A stretch of DNA of 64,000 bases from Symsagittifera roscoffensis (Eukaryota > Xenacoelomorpha > Acoela > Convolutidae), in NCBI RefSeq assembly GCF_963678635.1, contig NC_087064.1, forward strand, positions 8,471,671-8,535,670. The letters run 5' to 3'. Positions 1-10,232 of this stretch are shown here, one piece after another. Position 1 is the first letter of the stretch; each line of letters starts with the position of its first letter. The notes below the pieces were generated by a model. That model was not told the DNA's origin. It saw only the letters and a program-made list of their open reading frames with translations, and made no database searches. The position numbers and the translations under genes are program-made.

Positions 1-1582
1 ATTGTGTATTAATTGGATTTTGTTGTTGAATTGGTTGTTGATGTTGTGCATCTATTGATTGTGGAGAAAAATTTCTATGATTTGTACGTGTTTTCTGTAT
101 TCCTTGTCTACGATATTCTTGAGTATTTGGTGCAAATATATCTGGTTGTAAGAAATCGTCATCTGAGGATAAATAATCCATTTGATAAGATGTTTGTTTT
201 TTATTTTTATTCTGTTGAAAAAATGGGTAATTTTCACTGCGATCCTGTGGAGGATTTGGTTGAAAATTTTTGGAATTATATTGGGCCGTTGGGTTATCCC
301 AGTTTCGAGGTTTTGTATATTGATTAAAATTCCTTTGTGGTTGATAATTTGTTTTTGATGGATGTGTATAATTATAATTATGGTCTGCAAAGTTGTTTCT
401 AGTGAATGTTTTGCGTGTTTTTGATGGTATTGTCATGGGTCTGTATGTTTGGTAATCCATATGTGAATATTTAGGGGCAACCGAAGGTTTAACGGTTGAT
501 TGTAAGGTTACCTGTGTTTGTGAAGGATTTGTATTTCTTGGTGTTGTTAAATTTGGGCGTATTGGTGAAATACTTTGTTGTGTAGTTGTTGTGTGTACAA
601 TTTCTTCATTTATGAAGTGTGATGGTGTCTGGATATCTTGTTGAGTAAGATTCCTAGTTCCATTGAGGTTTTCGTTGTGTATGACTGTAGAGTTTAAACT
701 ATTATTTTGTGTATCGGGTAAAAATGTATTATAGTTTAATGGAGTTGCATCAATTGTTAATGGTATTACTCTTACATAATCTCTTATGTAAGATATTGTA
801 CCTATTGCTTGACTTGAGATTGATTGTGGAAAGCTTATAAATGCGGGATGAGACCATTCGGGGTCCCAAACATAATCTGATTGTTCTGTGATAGCGGTAT
901 CATCGTTCGAATTTTGGGGTCTAAAATTTTTTCTTGCTTGTGCAATTAAATCAATATTGTGTGTGAAATAATCTATTATGAACCATGCCAAAATTTTTTG
1001 TAAATCGTGTTTGGTATGTTGTGAAACGTCGTCTTTCGTGAAATTTTCTTTAATGATGTTTAAATAACTAGAGAGTAGTGTGATTTCATGTCGTACTCTT
1101 AAATGTTTAGATGTTTCTGTCGGTGAGACATTTGTTAATGGGATTTCGTTTTCTAATATCGAAATATAACTATATATTATTGCAAAAACTTCATTGGTGA
1201 AAATGGAGTTTGCTCTTTGTGAGTTATGGTATTGGATGCTTTTTATATATTCTGAAAAAACTTTTGAAAATTCTAAATCAAGATCGTCTGTTTGAATAGT
1301 ATATGTTCTATTATTATGGTTTGGGGAAGTGAATTCTATAGAGTAGATTCCATACTGTTGTGTTATGTTGCATATATCTTTTAGATAGTGATCTATGATT
1401 TGTCTTTTGATTTTTACATCGGGGAACTCTGTTTTACATGGACTGATTCCGGGTTCAAATAAATTTACGAGTAAATTTTGACAAAATATGTGTTGTCCTC
1501 TATCAGTATCTGCATCTACTATAAAAGGAAAGATTTCATCATCATCTGGAGTTTCGTCACCTGGGGTGTGTGTTGAACTCAT
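1..1582 (-). CDS. Large ORF, gag/capsid-like in layout, partial at the left edge
   Basis: Reading leftwards from the ATG at 1582-1580, the frame is open without a stop to the window edge, giving at least 527 residues. I checked every codon. The first ~250 residues are acidic at the start (a DDD/E cluster near residue 13), then form a compact-looking, probably helical domain rich in Ile, Leu, Tyr and Asn. After about residue 300 the protein turns into a Gln/Asn/Pro/Thr-rich, Arg/Lys-dotted tail with no cysteine-histidine zinc knuckle. I do not recognise a family. A globular N-terminal domain with a low-complexity basic tail is what Gag or capsid ORFs of retroelements look like, and the next ORF upstream lies only 32 bases away on the same strand, which fits a mobile or virus-like element better than an ordinary gene. 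Seen: the open frame and composition. Inferred: the element identity. Confidence 0.6.
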   Translation of the reverse strand, partial: MSSTHTPGDETPDDDEIFPFIVDADTDRGQHIFCQNLLVNLFEPGISPCKTEFPDVKIKRQIIDHYLKDICNITQQYGIYSIEFTSPNHNNRTYTIQTDDLDLEFSKVFSEYIKSIQYHNSQRANSIFTNEVFAIIYSYISILENEIPLTNVSPTETSKHLRVRHEITLLSSYLNIIKENFTKDDVSQHTKHDLQKILAWFIIDYFTHNIDLIAQARKNFRPQNSNDDTAITEQSDYVWDPEWSHPAFISFPQSISSQAIGTISYIRDYVRVIPLTIDATPLNYNTFLPDTQNNSLNSTVIHNENLNGTRNLTQQDIQTPSHFINEEIVHTTTTQQSISPIRPNLTTPRNTNPSQTQVTLQSTVKPSVAPKYSHMDYQTYRPMTIPSKTRKTFTRNNFADHNYNYTHPSKTNYQPQRNFNQYTKPRNWDNPTAQYNSKNFQPNPPQDRSENYPFFQQNKNKKQTSYQMDYLSSDDDFLQPDIFAPNTQEYRRQGIQKTRTNHRNFSPQSIDAQHQQPIQQQNPINTQ

Positions 1583-1614
1583 TTTTCCGTTCGATGACTG
1601 TTAATATGTAATTA

Positions 1615-1980
1615 TTAATGTGTCGAATTGGTTGATTCCAATTGTATAGATGTACTGGTTTGTGTTTGTACTGTTTTTTTATTCTTCTTTTTCCTCTTTG
1701 TGATGAATTTGAAATTTTTATCTATTGATTCTTTTAGTTTGTAAAGTTCGTCTAAACTGTTGGTTTCTGATTCTGAAAATGCGTTTCGGTTTTTTGAAAA
1801 TCTTTTTCGTGTTATTTGTCTTTGTTTAGTTATTATTTTTCTTTTTAGTGTTTGTCGTTTTGTGCGAATGTATCCAACTGTTTGTGTATGAGGTGTGATT
1901 ACAAGGTCGTATTTTTTGTTATCTATTTCACAATTGTGTAAAATGATTGTTTGTTTATTTCCTAGGTTTTTAAATGACAT
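1615..1980 (-). CDS. Small basic ORF, 121 aa, unknown
   Basis: This complete ORF ends 32 bases before the ATG of the long ORF on the same strand. The product is very rich in Lys and Arg: a run of basic clusters lies at residues ~38-66, followed by an acidic/Ser patch (SESET) and a second Lys-rich cluster near residue 93-100. It has no signal peptide or membrane segment. The composition suggests nucleic-acid binding, but I recognise no family. Two closely spaced same-strand ORFs in a genome with otherwise intron-split genes suggest a compact element with two cistrons. Its own ATG at 1980 is the first in frame. It could be a chance ORF in AT-rich DNA, but its length, the strongly biased basic composition and its position argue against this. 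Confidence 0.5.
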   Translation of the reverse strand: MSFKNLGNKQTIILHNCEIDNKKYDLVITPHTQTVGYIRTKRQTLKRKIITKQRQITRKRFSKNRNAFSESETNSLDELYKLKESIDKNFKFITKRKKKNKKTVQTQTSTSIQLESTNSTH

Positions 1981-2068
1981 AAGGTTTAGAATGACGGATG
2001 CAAAGGTTGTTAAATGATTTCTATTTTCCTAAACTGTTAGTTCTTACGATTTTTTGGTTAGCTTAACC

Positions 2069-2445
2069 TGGGTCTATTTGTTCAGGGTTGGAGAGAAAAG
2101 TATATCGATTCCGAAGAATGATTTTTACTTTCTCGTGACTAGTATAAGCTAAGGTGTTAACTTACTTAATCTTACTTAGGGGTAGTGATTGTGTTCAAGG
2201 GTTGGAGAATAGTAAATCGATCCACAAGGTTCAGGTATAATTAGAACGCGAGTAGTTCGTTAGATACTATTTTAAACTTACTAAGTCTAAGATTTATCCT
2301 GGGTCTGGTAAGAGGGGGGGTCAAGTGAAGGATGAATAACCGAAGTTCTTCACTATTTATCCTAATTTGAATGATTAGTTTTGTTTAAAAATTTCTATTA
2401 GTCTTGGGTCTTTAGAAAGGGTTGGGTAGTGAATCGACGTTTGAG
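2069..2445. repeat. Degenerate repeats in the leader upstream of the two minus-strand ORFs
   Basis: A block built on 'agggttggagaa' followed some 12 bases later by 'atcgat' appears near 2083, 2198 and 2418, and a 'cctgggtct'-type block at 2068, 2298 and 2404. Spacing is irregular (about 110-220 bases). No coding frame crosses it. It could be the untranslated leader or long terminal repeat of the element whose ORFs follow on the minus strand. Confidence 0.5.
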
Positions 2446-2495
2446 GTCGTTAGACACTAATTAAGTGGGTGGGGGAGAACAAAATTGTTCTGTTT

Positions 2496-2581
2496 GATCC
2501 AAGGATAAGCCTTGATGATCAAATTTGAGATTTTAATTAAGTAGAAAATGATTTAAGATCCAAGGATAAGCCTTGATGATC
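2496..2581. repeat. Two identical 25-bp hairpin-forming repeats, period 61
   Basis: An identical 25-base sequence occurs at 2496-2520 and 2557-2581. Each copy carries an internal inverted repeat, CAAGG then CCTTG, separated by ATAAG and framed by GATC on both sides. Duplicated short hairpins upstream of an ORF could be protein-binding or packaging sites; that is inference. Confidence 0.75.
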
Positions 2582-2911
2582 TGGTTTTAAAATTAAGTGA
2601 ATTTAAGTTTTAATAAAATTTTAAATGCGTGTAAAGGAAAGATTTAGTGTTTTGATGATATTAGTGAGTTGATGATTGCTGTTATGTTTTAGGTGATGAA
2701 GCTGGAACAACAAGATGATTTATGATTACTAACCATTTATTGTCATGCTACTAATTTTTATTTTTATTTTCCAATAAATATTTTTCAAACATGTTTTGTA
2801 TAATACTGCAGAGTTTTAGGAAAACGATCTTAGATCTTTTTATCAATCGTTATTGTATAATATTAATTTTGTTTAGCGCCTGAAATGATTTTGAAGATTA
2901 ACTTCAAGGTT

Positions 2912-3512
2912 TTATGTTTGCAAATGGAAATCTAAATTCATTGCAAGTAGTATTCGAAATATAAAAGTTTGTTCTGGCTTTTGCCGAACTATCATATAAC
3001 TATATGGTAAGTTTCTGCTTTGTCGTATGTCGTCTCTGGTTCGAGGTCTTCTTCCAATTCCGGGTAGTTCTGTTATCGTTCGGAATATTGGCTCTGATCT
3101 ATTGAGTCGTAGAGACATTTCGATTAAATTATCGTCGTATAACATTTTGTAAATGTTTTGTCTAAATTCTAATCTATTATTGGTTATTTCTAAGCTATTA
3201 AGGTCTTGTTCGAGACTTATGGTCGCACCAGATGAGTTAGGACTGGAGTGTATAACTCATAGAGTAATTTCGGATAGGGTACACCGTCTGCTCGTCACGC
3301 TATCTTATTTTCGGCCGGATAGATTCGTGCAACTTCTTAGTCTAATACCGATCCTAATCTTACTCTTATACTATCTAGTCTCAGGTTGTTTAACTAGTCT
3401 CTGCTAGGCTCAATAGATCTAGGGTATACTGGTTTATTGCGGCTGCTGAAGTGCTCGGGAGAGTCCAACTAATTTCTAAGTTAAATTCAAATCTCTCTGG
3501 TGCTGAAATTAC
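2912..3512 (-). pseudogene. Decayed coding stretch, unknown family
   Basis: The 3' part (3226-2912) is open on the minus strand and encodes about 102 residues, starting from an ATG at 3145 if translated alone. Upstream, protein-like sequence continues in other frames, broken by stops near 3400, 3340 and 3290. The segment at about 3512-3400 starts right after a TTTCAG and reads ~38 sensible residues (…FEFNLEISWTLPSTSA…); another segment near 3285-3220 contains YPKLLYELYTPVLTHL. The succession of protein-like segments in shifting frames looks like a decayed gene rather than chance. I recognise no family. It lies upstream of, and on the same strand as, the two ORFs at 1-1980, and may be a broken part of the same or a related element. 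The hairpin at 3500-3527 overlaps its start. Confidence 0.35.
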
Positions 3513-3527
3513 AAGTAACTTCAGCAC
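3500..3527. repeat. Short inverted repeat (hairpin)
   Basis: GTGCTGAA and TTCAGCAC form arms extended to 13 bases with one mismatch, around a loop of two bases. It marks the upstream end of the decayed coding stretch. Confidence 0.6.
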
Positions 3528-3893
3528 TTACAAATAAGTGGGTTGTTAGTTAGATGGATCATGATTGGTTAATATTAAATACTTTACATTGGTAAAACAT
3601 TTAATTTATCCAATCATAAAATGTAGTTTAGATCAGGTTCCACTTTAGATCTTCTGATATAACAGAAACTTTCAATTTGATTTCGAGGATCAAAATCTAC
3701 TAAGGACTTATAAACTGAACTCAAGTTCGCTCAGAACAAAACCTATAAAATACGACATAAGCTATCAAATTCACTGCGGCAGTTTGAGTTTCGGACTAGG
3801 AAATTACGAAAAATTCTACTAGGAAGGACTTAACTATTTATGTCCTTTCTACTTTCTGACTACTATTCTGCGCAAAAAAATTATACAACCGAT

Positions 3894-4306
3894 CAGGGGC
3901 GGATTTAGGGGGGAGGCGGGGGTGGGGGAAGGACGCCCTTTTGTCAGGAGTTTGACCCCCTGCTGACCCAAAGGGCCCCTTTGGTACTTTTTGAGAAATC
4001 CAATTTTGGAGAACAGACCCTAAAAATTTTCTAAAGGCGCCTTTGGCGCCAATATGTACAAATTTTGAGGGAGTAGCGCGCGCCGAAAATACGCAATTTT
4101 TTGGTCAAATTTTTCCAAAAAGTGCCTAAAAAGCCTTTCTGGCCTATTTCTTCAAAAATTTTGGCCGAAACAGGGACTGAACAGTGCTTAGGGTGAGCTC
4201 GATAAATCAATTGGGTCGACCTAAAAAAAACAGGTCGACAAAATTTTCGAAACTTTTTTAAAAATCCGCCCCCCCCCCCCTCGAGAAAATCCTAGATTCG
4301 CCCGTG
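3894..4306. mobile_element. MITE of hAT type, 413 bp, copy 1
   Basis: The element starts CAGGGGCGGATTTAGG and ends CCTAGATTCGCCCGTG, which are imperfect inverted termini. It is flanked by a perfect 8-base target duplication, CAACCGAT, at 3886-3893 and 4307-4314. An 8-bp duplication with CAGGGG-type ends is the signature of hAT-superfamily transposons. It has no coding capacity. Two relatives lie at 53775-54268 and 61296-61600. Confidence 0.88.
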
Positions 4307-4314
4307 CAACCGAT

Positions 4315-4965
4315 GCTGATTTCCACGATTTTCCATTGGTGGAGCACGAACAAGTTGTTCACAGTAGTAATTTCGTAATTTTGGTTAATTTCATCGAATG
4401 AAATTCGAATGAAACAGGAGTGATTAAGAAAAACTAAAATTTTTCTCCAACATTGAAAAAATCATAGCTACTGTTACATCATTATTTCGAGGAAGTGTTT
4501 CTTAAGTGCCAAAAATTTTCAAGTAATTATCTCAATTTTGGTGCATTAATAATTTTTTTTGAGAAATTTTACTCAAGCAACGAAACAACTAGCTCAGGGC
4601 CTCTTAAGCAGAACTCAATTTTCTGCTTCATTTTGTTGCACAGACTCTTTCAAAAAAATGCGAAATTATCGAATCTGTTCTTTGCTGTTTAAAAAAAAAT
4701 CTAAAAAGTTATAAGCAAAAATTTTTCTTTTTGTAAGAACGCTAAAGAATTCTTTCATCCGCAGTAAGAAAAAAAACGAAAAAAAAAATTATGTAAAAAA
4801 TGGCGCTTGTTGTTGTTCATATGAACAAGATGCCCAATAATGCTCATCACTATGATCTTTTCTTTGCAATTTGTTTGTCAAGGAACAAAGCACTTTTTTT
4901 AAAACTTATTTCATAGCCACTCCAATTAAAAGTAAATCAAAGGATTTTTTTTTCGATGCGTTCAC
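4315..4965. other. AT-rich stretch, nothing recognised
   Basis: Apart from homopolymer A and T runs I see no gene, inverted repeat or recognisable element here. Confidence 0.5.
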
Positions 4966-5214
4966 AAAGCAGTCTTATACAAAACAGTTCCATACAAAAC
5001 AGTTCAGATGAAGGCATCTTCTAGATTCAATGGATTTGATTACAGATTTGAATTAATCGCGTTTGTGAAGGCTGAACTTAAAGTCGGTTTCGATACCGCC
5101 ACATCCCTGCCTTACAGCGCAAGTAACAGTACTTACTTGAGCGGCCCAATGGTGACATCTACCGGTTTCCTTTTCACCTGTTTCAAGTGCAAAACAGATC
5201 ATACTGAACTAGCT

Positions 5215-5640
5215 AGTCAGATAAAACGCTGGTATGAAAAAGAGTCATACGGTCCTACAAACAGGTCGACTGCCGTTCCGCCGTGGACAAGAGGGCAGCT
5301 AAATAGTTGATTCGTCCAACGTCTATGTTGGATTAAGATACGCTGCAGGTATGCTCTGGGAAGAAGAAACTATCAAGTTGCCATGTTGCCAGACAACTAC
5401 TATTCGTCTTTGGTCCAGCTAAAGCCGTTGGAAAAAAGTCTAGCAAAAGATCCTCGGTTGAGGAATCAATACTCAAAAACTATCGAAGAGGATTTGAGCA
5501 AAGTATACGTGATTCGCGTTCCTCTCCATCGTTTTTCAAACCCCAGCAAACACGATTGGTATCTTCCTCACCATGCTGTGGTGAACCCAAACAAACCTGG
5601 TAAAGTGAGGCGAGTCCTTAACGGACTGTCTTAAATCCAC
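5215..5640 (+). pseudogene. BEL/Pao reverse transcriptase, N-terminal part, broken
   Basis: Residues typical of the start of a BEL/Pao polymerase are seen: IKRWYE with ESYG, then a frameshift, then LPDNYYSSLVQLKPLEKSL, then WYLPHHAVVNPNKPGKVRRV and the start of the conserved 'LNG' turn. The frame changes near 5250 and 5370, and a TAA at 5632-5634 interrupts the protein before the catalytic core. The WYLPHH and NP.KPGKVR motifs are characteristic of this superfamily (established knowledge). The sequence then continues in another frame with remnants of the LL.NV…HLRF stretch up to about 5760. Confidence 0.78.
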
Positions 5641-5781
5641 TTCTACGTCATTGAAAAACTCGTTGCTACTAGGACTTGTTCAATGACCTACTGCAAAACG
5701 TTGTATCTGTTCACCTCCGTTTTCTCCTCGTCAAGGCGCTCCGCAACAAGGAAGTAAAGTTAAAGTAAATTGTGGATATAA

Positions 5782-6640
5782 TTGTCATATGTTCTTGGAC
5801 CAAAGTCAAACCATATCGACGACACTTTGGTCGTAAGCCGTGGTGTCAACCGTGATTTAAAAAGTTCGGTAACACAGCGAAAGGTGTTCAGTCTCGTTTC
5901 TTCCGTTTATGAACTAATAGGTCTCGAAGCGACCCATATCTTAAGAGCGCGAATTTTGTTGGAAATAATCTGGCGCATCCGCTGCCAACAAGTGGATGGT
6001 GATGTACCCATTGATATCAAAACAAAAATTTTTGCCTGGCACTCTGGTTTGTCATCTTCAGGAAAAATGAGTGATAGGCGAAGCTTCTTCACCGCACCAA
6101 TTGAAAACGTCGATTTACTCATGTTCGGTATTAGCTCAGCAAGATTTTTTTCTATGTTGTAGCTTTTCTTTGCGCCCTTATAAATACATCACTCGAAACA
6201 CAAGTTTCCTTCGTCTTTGCGAAAGCAAGAGTCAAGCCCATGAAAACGCTGTCCATCATAAAAGACAGCTACTCGCTACCCGCTTGAAGGAAGATATCCT
6301 TAAAGCTTTTAGTATTCCTGTGTCGTCATGTGGAGTGACAGAACCACTGTGCTTCAGTGTTTAAACTCTAATAGTAAGCAACCCACTAATGGCAAACCGG
6401 ATTGGAGAAATTCTGGAACGTATCCTATGTGGACACAACCATGCTGATACAGTAACCAGAGAAATTTCAGCGGAGCCCTTAAAAACGCGCAGCCGGGTGA
6501 ACGGGCCAAGTCTATTAAAAATGGAGAGTGGCCTTTCAAACCGAGCATAGAAGTACTTGAAGCAATCAGCCTGGCTGGTCCCGCGTGTGACATTAATGAA
6601 GGCTTAGAGCAAGGCCTCTTATTCTGCAAATGTTACACAA
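5782..6640 (+). pseudogene. BEL/Pao connection and RNase H region, broken
   Basis: One frame (5782-6165) carries TLVVSRGVNRDLKSS, then TQRKVFSLVSSVYELIGL and KTKIFAWHSG, the typical region of BEL/Pao pol behind the polymerase. The sequence then jumps frames at about 6140 and again at 6200-6420, where KLE-free remnants such as LATRLKEDILKAFSIPVSS and a decayed Trp-Ser-Asp segment continue the RNase H part. Further shifts follow to about 6640. There is no intact ORF. Confidence 0.72.
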
Positions 6641-7147
6641 AAACAAAAACATCCCACTTTATTTGCACGGGCAGAATTCAGCTCCTTTCGTAGAATCCAG
6701 CGCGTGGTTGCCTCCATCCTCAGACTGAGTTCAAAAAAACAACACTACCGCACTAAAGACAAGGAAATAAGCAATCCGCTTGAATTAGAAACCGCCAAAC
6801 AACAATTTTTGTCGCTGTCCCAATAGTAATCGTTTGAGGAGGAACATTTACTCCTGTCGAGCCAAAAAACTTTAGCCGTATTGCTCATTATGCTCCGTTT
6901 ACTGGTCGTGCATGCAACATTCATTCAACAGGGCGAATTTGCCACCTAGTTAAAAACAAATATGACAAAAAAACCACCCAATAATCTTTGATGGAAGGCA
7001 TACTCTCGTGACAGTATTTGTAAGCGATTTTCACTATAGATATCAGCGTCAATTTTAAGACTGTCTGCGAGCTGTAATTCACTTAGAATTTGCACTCGTG
7101 AATCTTCGTTTGCAGTTTAAGTCGATTGAAGTCCACTGAATTACACA

Positions 7148-7860
7148 TAGAAAGTGCAAACCAAAAACTGTCACACTAAAGAGTGTCCAGCTGAAAGGCT
7201 TGGTCACCGCCAGCCTCCCTTCACGAATTTTGAGGTTGATTATTTTGGACCTTTCTACGTCTCAATCACCAGAAGTTCTGAGAAGCGATGGTGCTTCCTT
7301 CTGACATGTATGACTACAAGGGCTAACCATAATGAGATTGTCTCATACGTGGACACTCCATCAGTCATTTGGTCCGATATTGTGCCGGCACCAACTTTGT
7401 GGGAGCCGTGAAAGATTTCTTGAATTGTTTTCCGTCGTGGAACACCCAAGCACCCGCAAAGCTGGCAACAAAAAAAAACTCAACCCCCACCCCCCACTCC
7501 CCCAGCCCTGTATCACTGCGGTTCATGGAAACGTCTCGTTCGGTGTTCTGAAAGAGTATTCTACGCAATAATAGGAAAAAGAAAATTCACTCCCTAAGTT
7601 CTTGAAACAACTTTCTGTCTCATGTAACAATCACTGAACGCACGCCCTATAACATCAGTAAGTGCAAGTGCCGATGGTTGTGAAGTTTTATTTCCAAATA
7701 AGTTTTTATTAAGCTGAAATGATACTAAGTTCCCTTCACTCTCTTTCCAGGAGCACTTCGACCATCGAAAGCAAAATGAACGAGCGCAAAGCTACGCCAA
7801 CGCAAATTGGAGTCGTTGTCTTCGAGATTAAGTGCCAACCCTGAATAAACGCAGTAAGTT
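7148..7860 (+). pseudogene. BEL/Pao integrase core, broken
   Basis: The frame 7154-7411 carries FTNFEVDYFGPFYV (the first catalytic Asp, in VDYFGPF) and RRW-type CFLLTCMTTRANHNEIV, as in retroviral-type integrase cores. The expected second Asp region follows as VIWSDIV with the downstream NFVGA in a shifted frame at about 7393. The region behind it (7440-7530) is replaced by C-rich low-complexity sequence. A later remnant (ALRPSKAK) sits near 7755. Confidence 0.75.
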
Positions 7861-7914
7861 GCACTCCGATATTAACGTTGTTTAAAAACAAGAGATTTTA
7901 TTTCGATTGTTGAC

Positions 7915-8085
7915 GAACGCAGCCCAAGGGGACACTACCTTTTGTCTCGTATTAAAACCCTTAACATCGTAGAAGACGATATAGCCCGGTCCGCTGTAGT
8001 CACGACCCACTCCGGAGAACTAACTCGACCCACCGTAAAACTCGCATCCATTTACGCTTCTTTGGGGCTTGAGGATGTTTGCGCT
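7915..8085 (+). pseudogene. BEL/Pao pol C-terminus remnant
   Basis: From about 7930 a frame reads HYLLSRIKTLNIVEDDIARS, then AVVTTHSGELTRPTVKLAS, which matches the conserved tail of BEL/Pao pol, where the sequence (R)S..V.T..G…RP..KL is typical. It follows the integrase remnant with about 60 bases of decayed sequence between. It fixes the 3' end of pol near 8085. Confidence 0.65.
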
Positions 8086-8381
8086 CAGAGTAATGACGTC
8101 ATATGGTGCGAAAGTTAAGAAGCTGAAGTTAGATTTTCTCAGACAGACAAAGACGGCCTTGAAATCATTGGCTCGTCCAATTAAGGTCAGTCTGCCATCA
8201 AGAATGTTTACAGACTTTTGAGATTGTTGAGAAAGTTCTAAATTCATGTTAACCGGAAAATGGTTACCTTTTTTTCAGATATTATTTTTTTCATGTTATA
8301 CTCTTTAAAATTACCGATAATTTACAGATGCTGAAGCTGGTTTTTAATCCCGAGTCTTACAGGATACGAAAGAGCGCCACA

Positions 8382-8552
8382 CCCATACAAAACAGTCCCA
8401 TAGAAAACAATTCCATCAAATCAGTCCTATACAAAACAGTCCGGCTTATGACACCGGTGGTATTAGATATCCTGCTCTTGTTTTTGTAAGTTCTTCCTTT
8501 TTGTTCTTCGACTTTTGGCAAACTCGCAACACGTTGGACTGTTTTGTATGGG
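8382..8552. repeat. Perfect 17-bp inverted repeat with direct subrepeats
   Basis: CCCATACAAAACAGTCC at 8382-8398 is perfectly inverted at 8536-8552. Related direct copies of TACAAAACAGT lie at 8428-8440 and at 4977-5006, on the other side of the BEL/Pao remnant. It may be a small foldback element, or part of decayed termini. Confidence 0.7.
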
Positions 8553-9237
8553 ACTGTTTGCACAGACACGGTTGTGGTGCGACACGGTTGTTCAACTGCT
8601 CTAGATCGAAACATCATCTGAATAAAATGAGGTCAAAAACTGAGCAAAATTTAGGACCACTTTCCATCACTTGATGAAACACTCATAGTCGATTTATTTT
8701 TTTTCAAACACTACATCACTGAAAAAAAAACCAGGTCAAACCAATCAAAATTATTGAACCCATTAGTCATATGCCACCTCTTTTCAGCAATGCATCAACT
8801 GAGCAAACCGTTTTTCTAATATCATTGGAAAAGTAACTAATTTCAGCTAAAACCAAACCCGCTTTCATCTTACAAAAATGAGTCTTTGCCTGTTGTTTCT
8901 TGGAAACTTAAAGTTTTGTCGAAAATTGTGTTACTTGATTGCGAGCTAATACGCCATTTTTGCAAAAGGTTATTGAAAAAAATGTAGTGTTTCAATTGAA
9001 AAAAAAATACTTTTCAAGTGTTTCAAGTGAAAAAAAATACTTTTCGTTTAAAAATATAATTGGCCACCCAAAAAAAAAACTTTTTTTTGTGGTACGATTT
9101 TCACTGTTAAACTTGAATTGAAATTTTAAAATAGTTTCAAAAGATTGTTTATAGAGAAAAAGAGATAAAATTTCAAAAAAAATTTTGTATCAGAAAACTG
9201 CCAGTGAAAATCTTTGACAAAACTTGAGTTTACATTA

Positions 9238-10232
9238 TCCGCATCCAGTTTCAAGCGTTAACAATCGATTATTTTATGAATTTAGTACCAGTTTTACTAA
9301 AATTGAGAAAAAATTTAATTTAATGAATCAATCATCGATTATGATCTCTCTTTTTGAAATTCAATTTATTCAACTTTATTACATTTTAATCGATTATTTT
9401 CGACTATTAATCCATCAATTTTTTGATTTAATTTTAATAAAGATTTTTGTGTGGATTACCCGGACTCAGTAAAAAGAGAAAACAAACGATTACCTTACAA
9501 TTATAGTTGTACTTTTATGAATAATTATAAGCGCCAAATAATAACTGATTAAAGTTTTTCCGAAAATTTCTTTTAATCTCTTATAATCTATTATAATCTA
9601 TAACAATAGATTAAAATCTTGTTTTTTTTACTGTCAGAAATCCCTGAAAAGAAGATGTTTTGTCTTTTTTTAGTTCATCTGAACACAAAATTTTACCCCG
9701 AAACAAAAGTTTCGTAGATATCACTTCGTATCAGTTGAAAAAATCCCGCGGTAGTTGAAATATAGTTCATCTATATAAACCATGAAACAAAATCTGTGTG
9801 CTGATAGTTAGGTTGTGAAAAATAACTTAAGACGTGCAACATGAAACAAGTATATTCATGAACAATTAGAAAAAATTTTATAAATTTGAATTGATTGGAA
9901 AGCTGTTGAAATAATTCTCTCAGTTTTTTTTATAAACTAACGTCTAGAAGAAGCATGAAAGAGATAAGCAAATCAAGGGCGTCGAAGACAAAATGGCCAA
10001 CAAAAAATGGGCAATTATAATCGATTATTATGGATTTTTTCTGCAAAACAAATGATTTTGAAATTCGGTTGAAAATGATCGATTATATTGTTTTAAAATT
10101 GGTTATATTTGATTTCAGAAGAAGAAATTAAAATCAATTATTATTTGATTTTACATTTTTTTCACAATTTTAGTAAGACTGGTACTGAAAACATATTATA
10201 ATCAATTTTTAATGCTTGTAACTGTATGCGGG
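9238..10232. mobile_element. TA-inserting element with long inverted ends, copy A (995 bp)
   Basis: The left end (CCGCATCCAGTTTCAAGCG, then AT-rich ATCGATTA blocks, then ACCAGTTTTACTAAAATTGA) is inverted at the right end (10150-10232). A TA lies directly outside each end. A second copy at 45592-46849 shares the ends and, in the opposite internal orientation, the interior (for example CGTCTAGAAGAAGCATGAAA at about 9942). There is no transposase ORF. TA duplication with long inverted ends suggests a non-autonomous Tc1/mariner-like element. Confidence 0.75.

Larger units (their letters stand above)
5008..8085 (+). mobile_element. BEL/Pao LTR retrotransposon, pol region, broken
   Basis: Successive plus-strand fragments match the order of a BEL/Pao pol: the segment before the polymerase (5215-5380), reverse transcriptase start (5383-5634), the part after the YxDD core through RNase H (5782-6640), integrase (7148-7860), and the pol C-terminus (about 7915-8085). 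The fragments lie in different frames, with stops and deletions; the YxDD-containing middle of the polymerase is missing. I did not find clear long terminal repeats. Short CATACAAAACAGT repeats lie on both sides (4977-5006 and 8382-8445) but are too short to be called LTRs. The copy is dead. Confidence 0.8.

Noticed and set aside
13-390. ORFs of about 104 and 112 codons on both strands at the left edge
   Set aside because: They are out-of-frame shadows of the long minus-strand ORF that covers 1-1582.
4977-8445. Short TACAAAACAGT repeats as the LTRs of the BEL/Pao element
   Set aside because: They are only 12-30 bases long, tandem and partly inverted; LTRs of this superfamily are hundreds of bases long.
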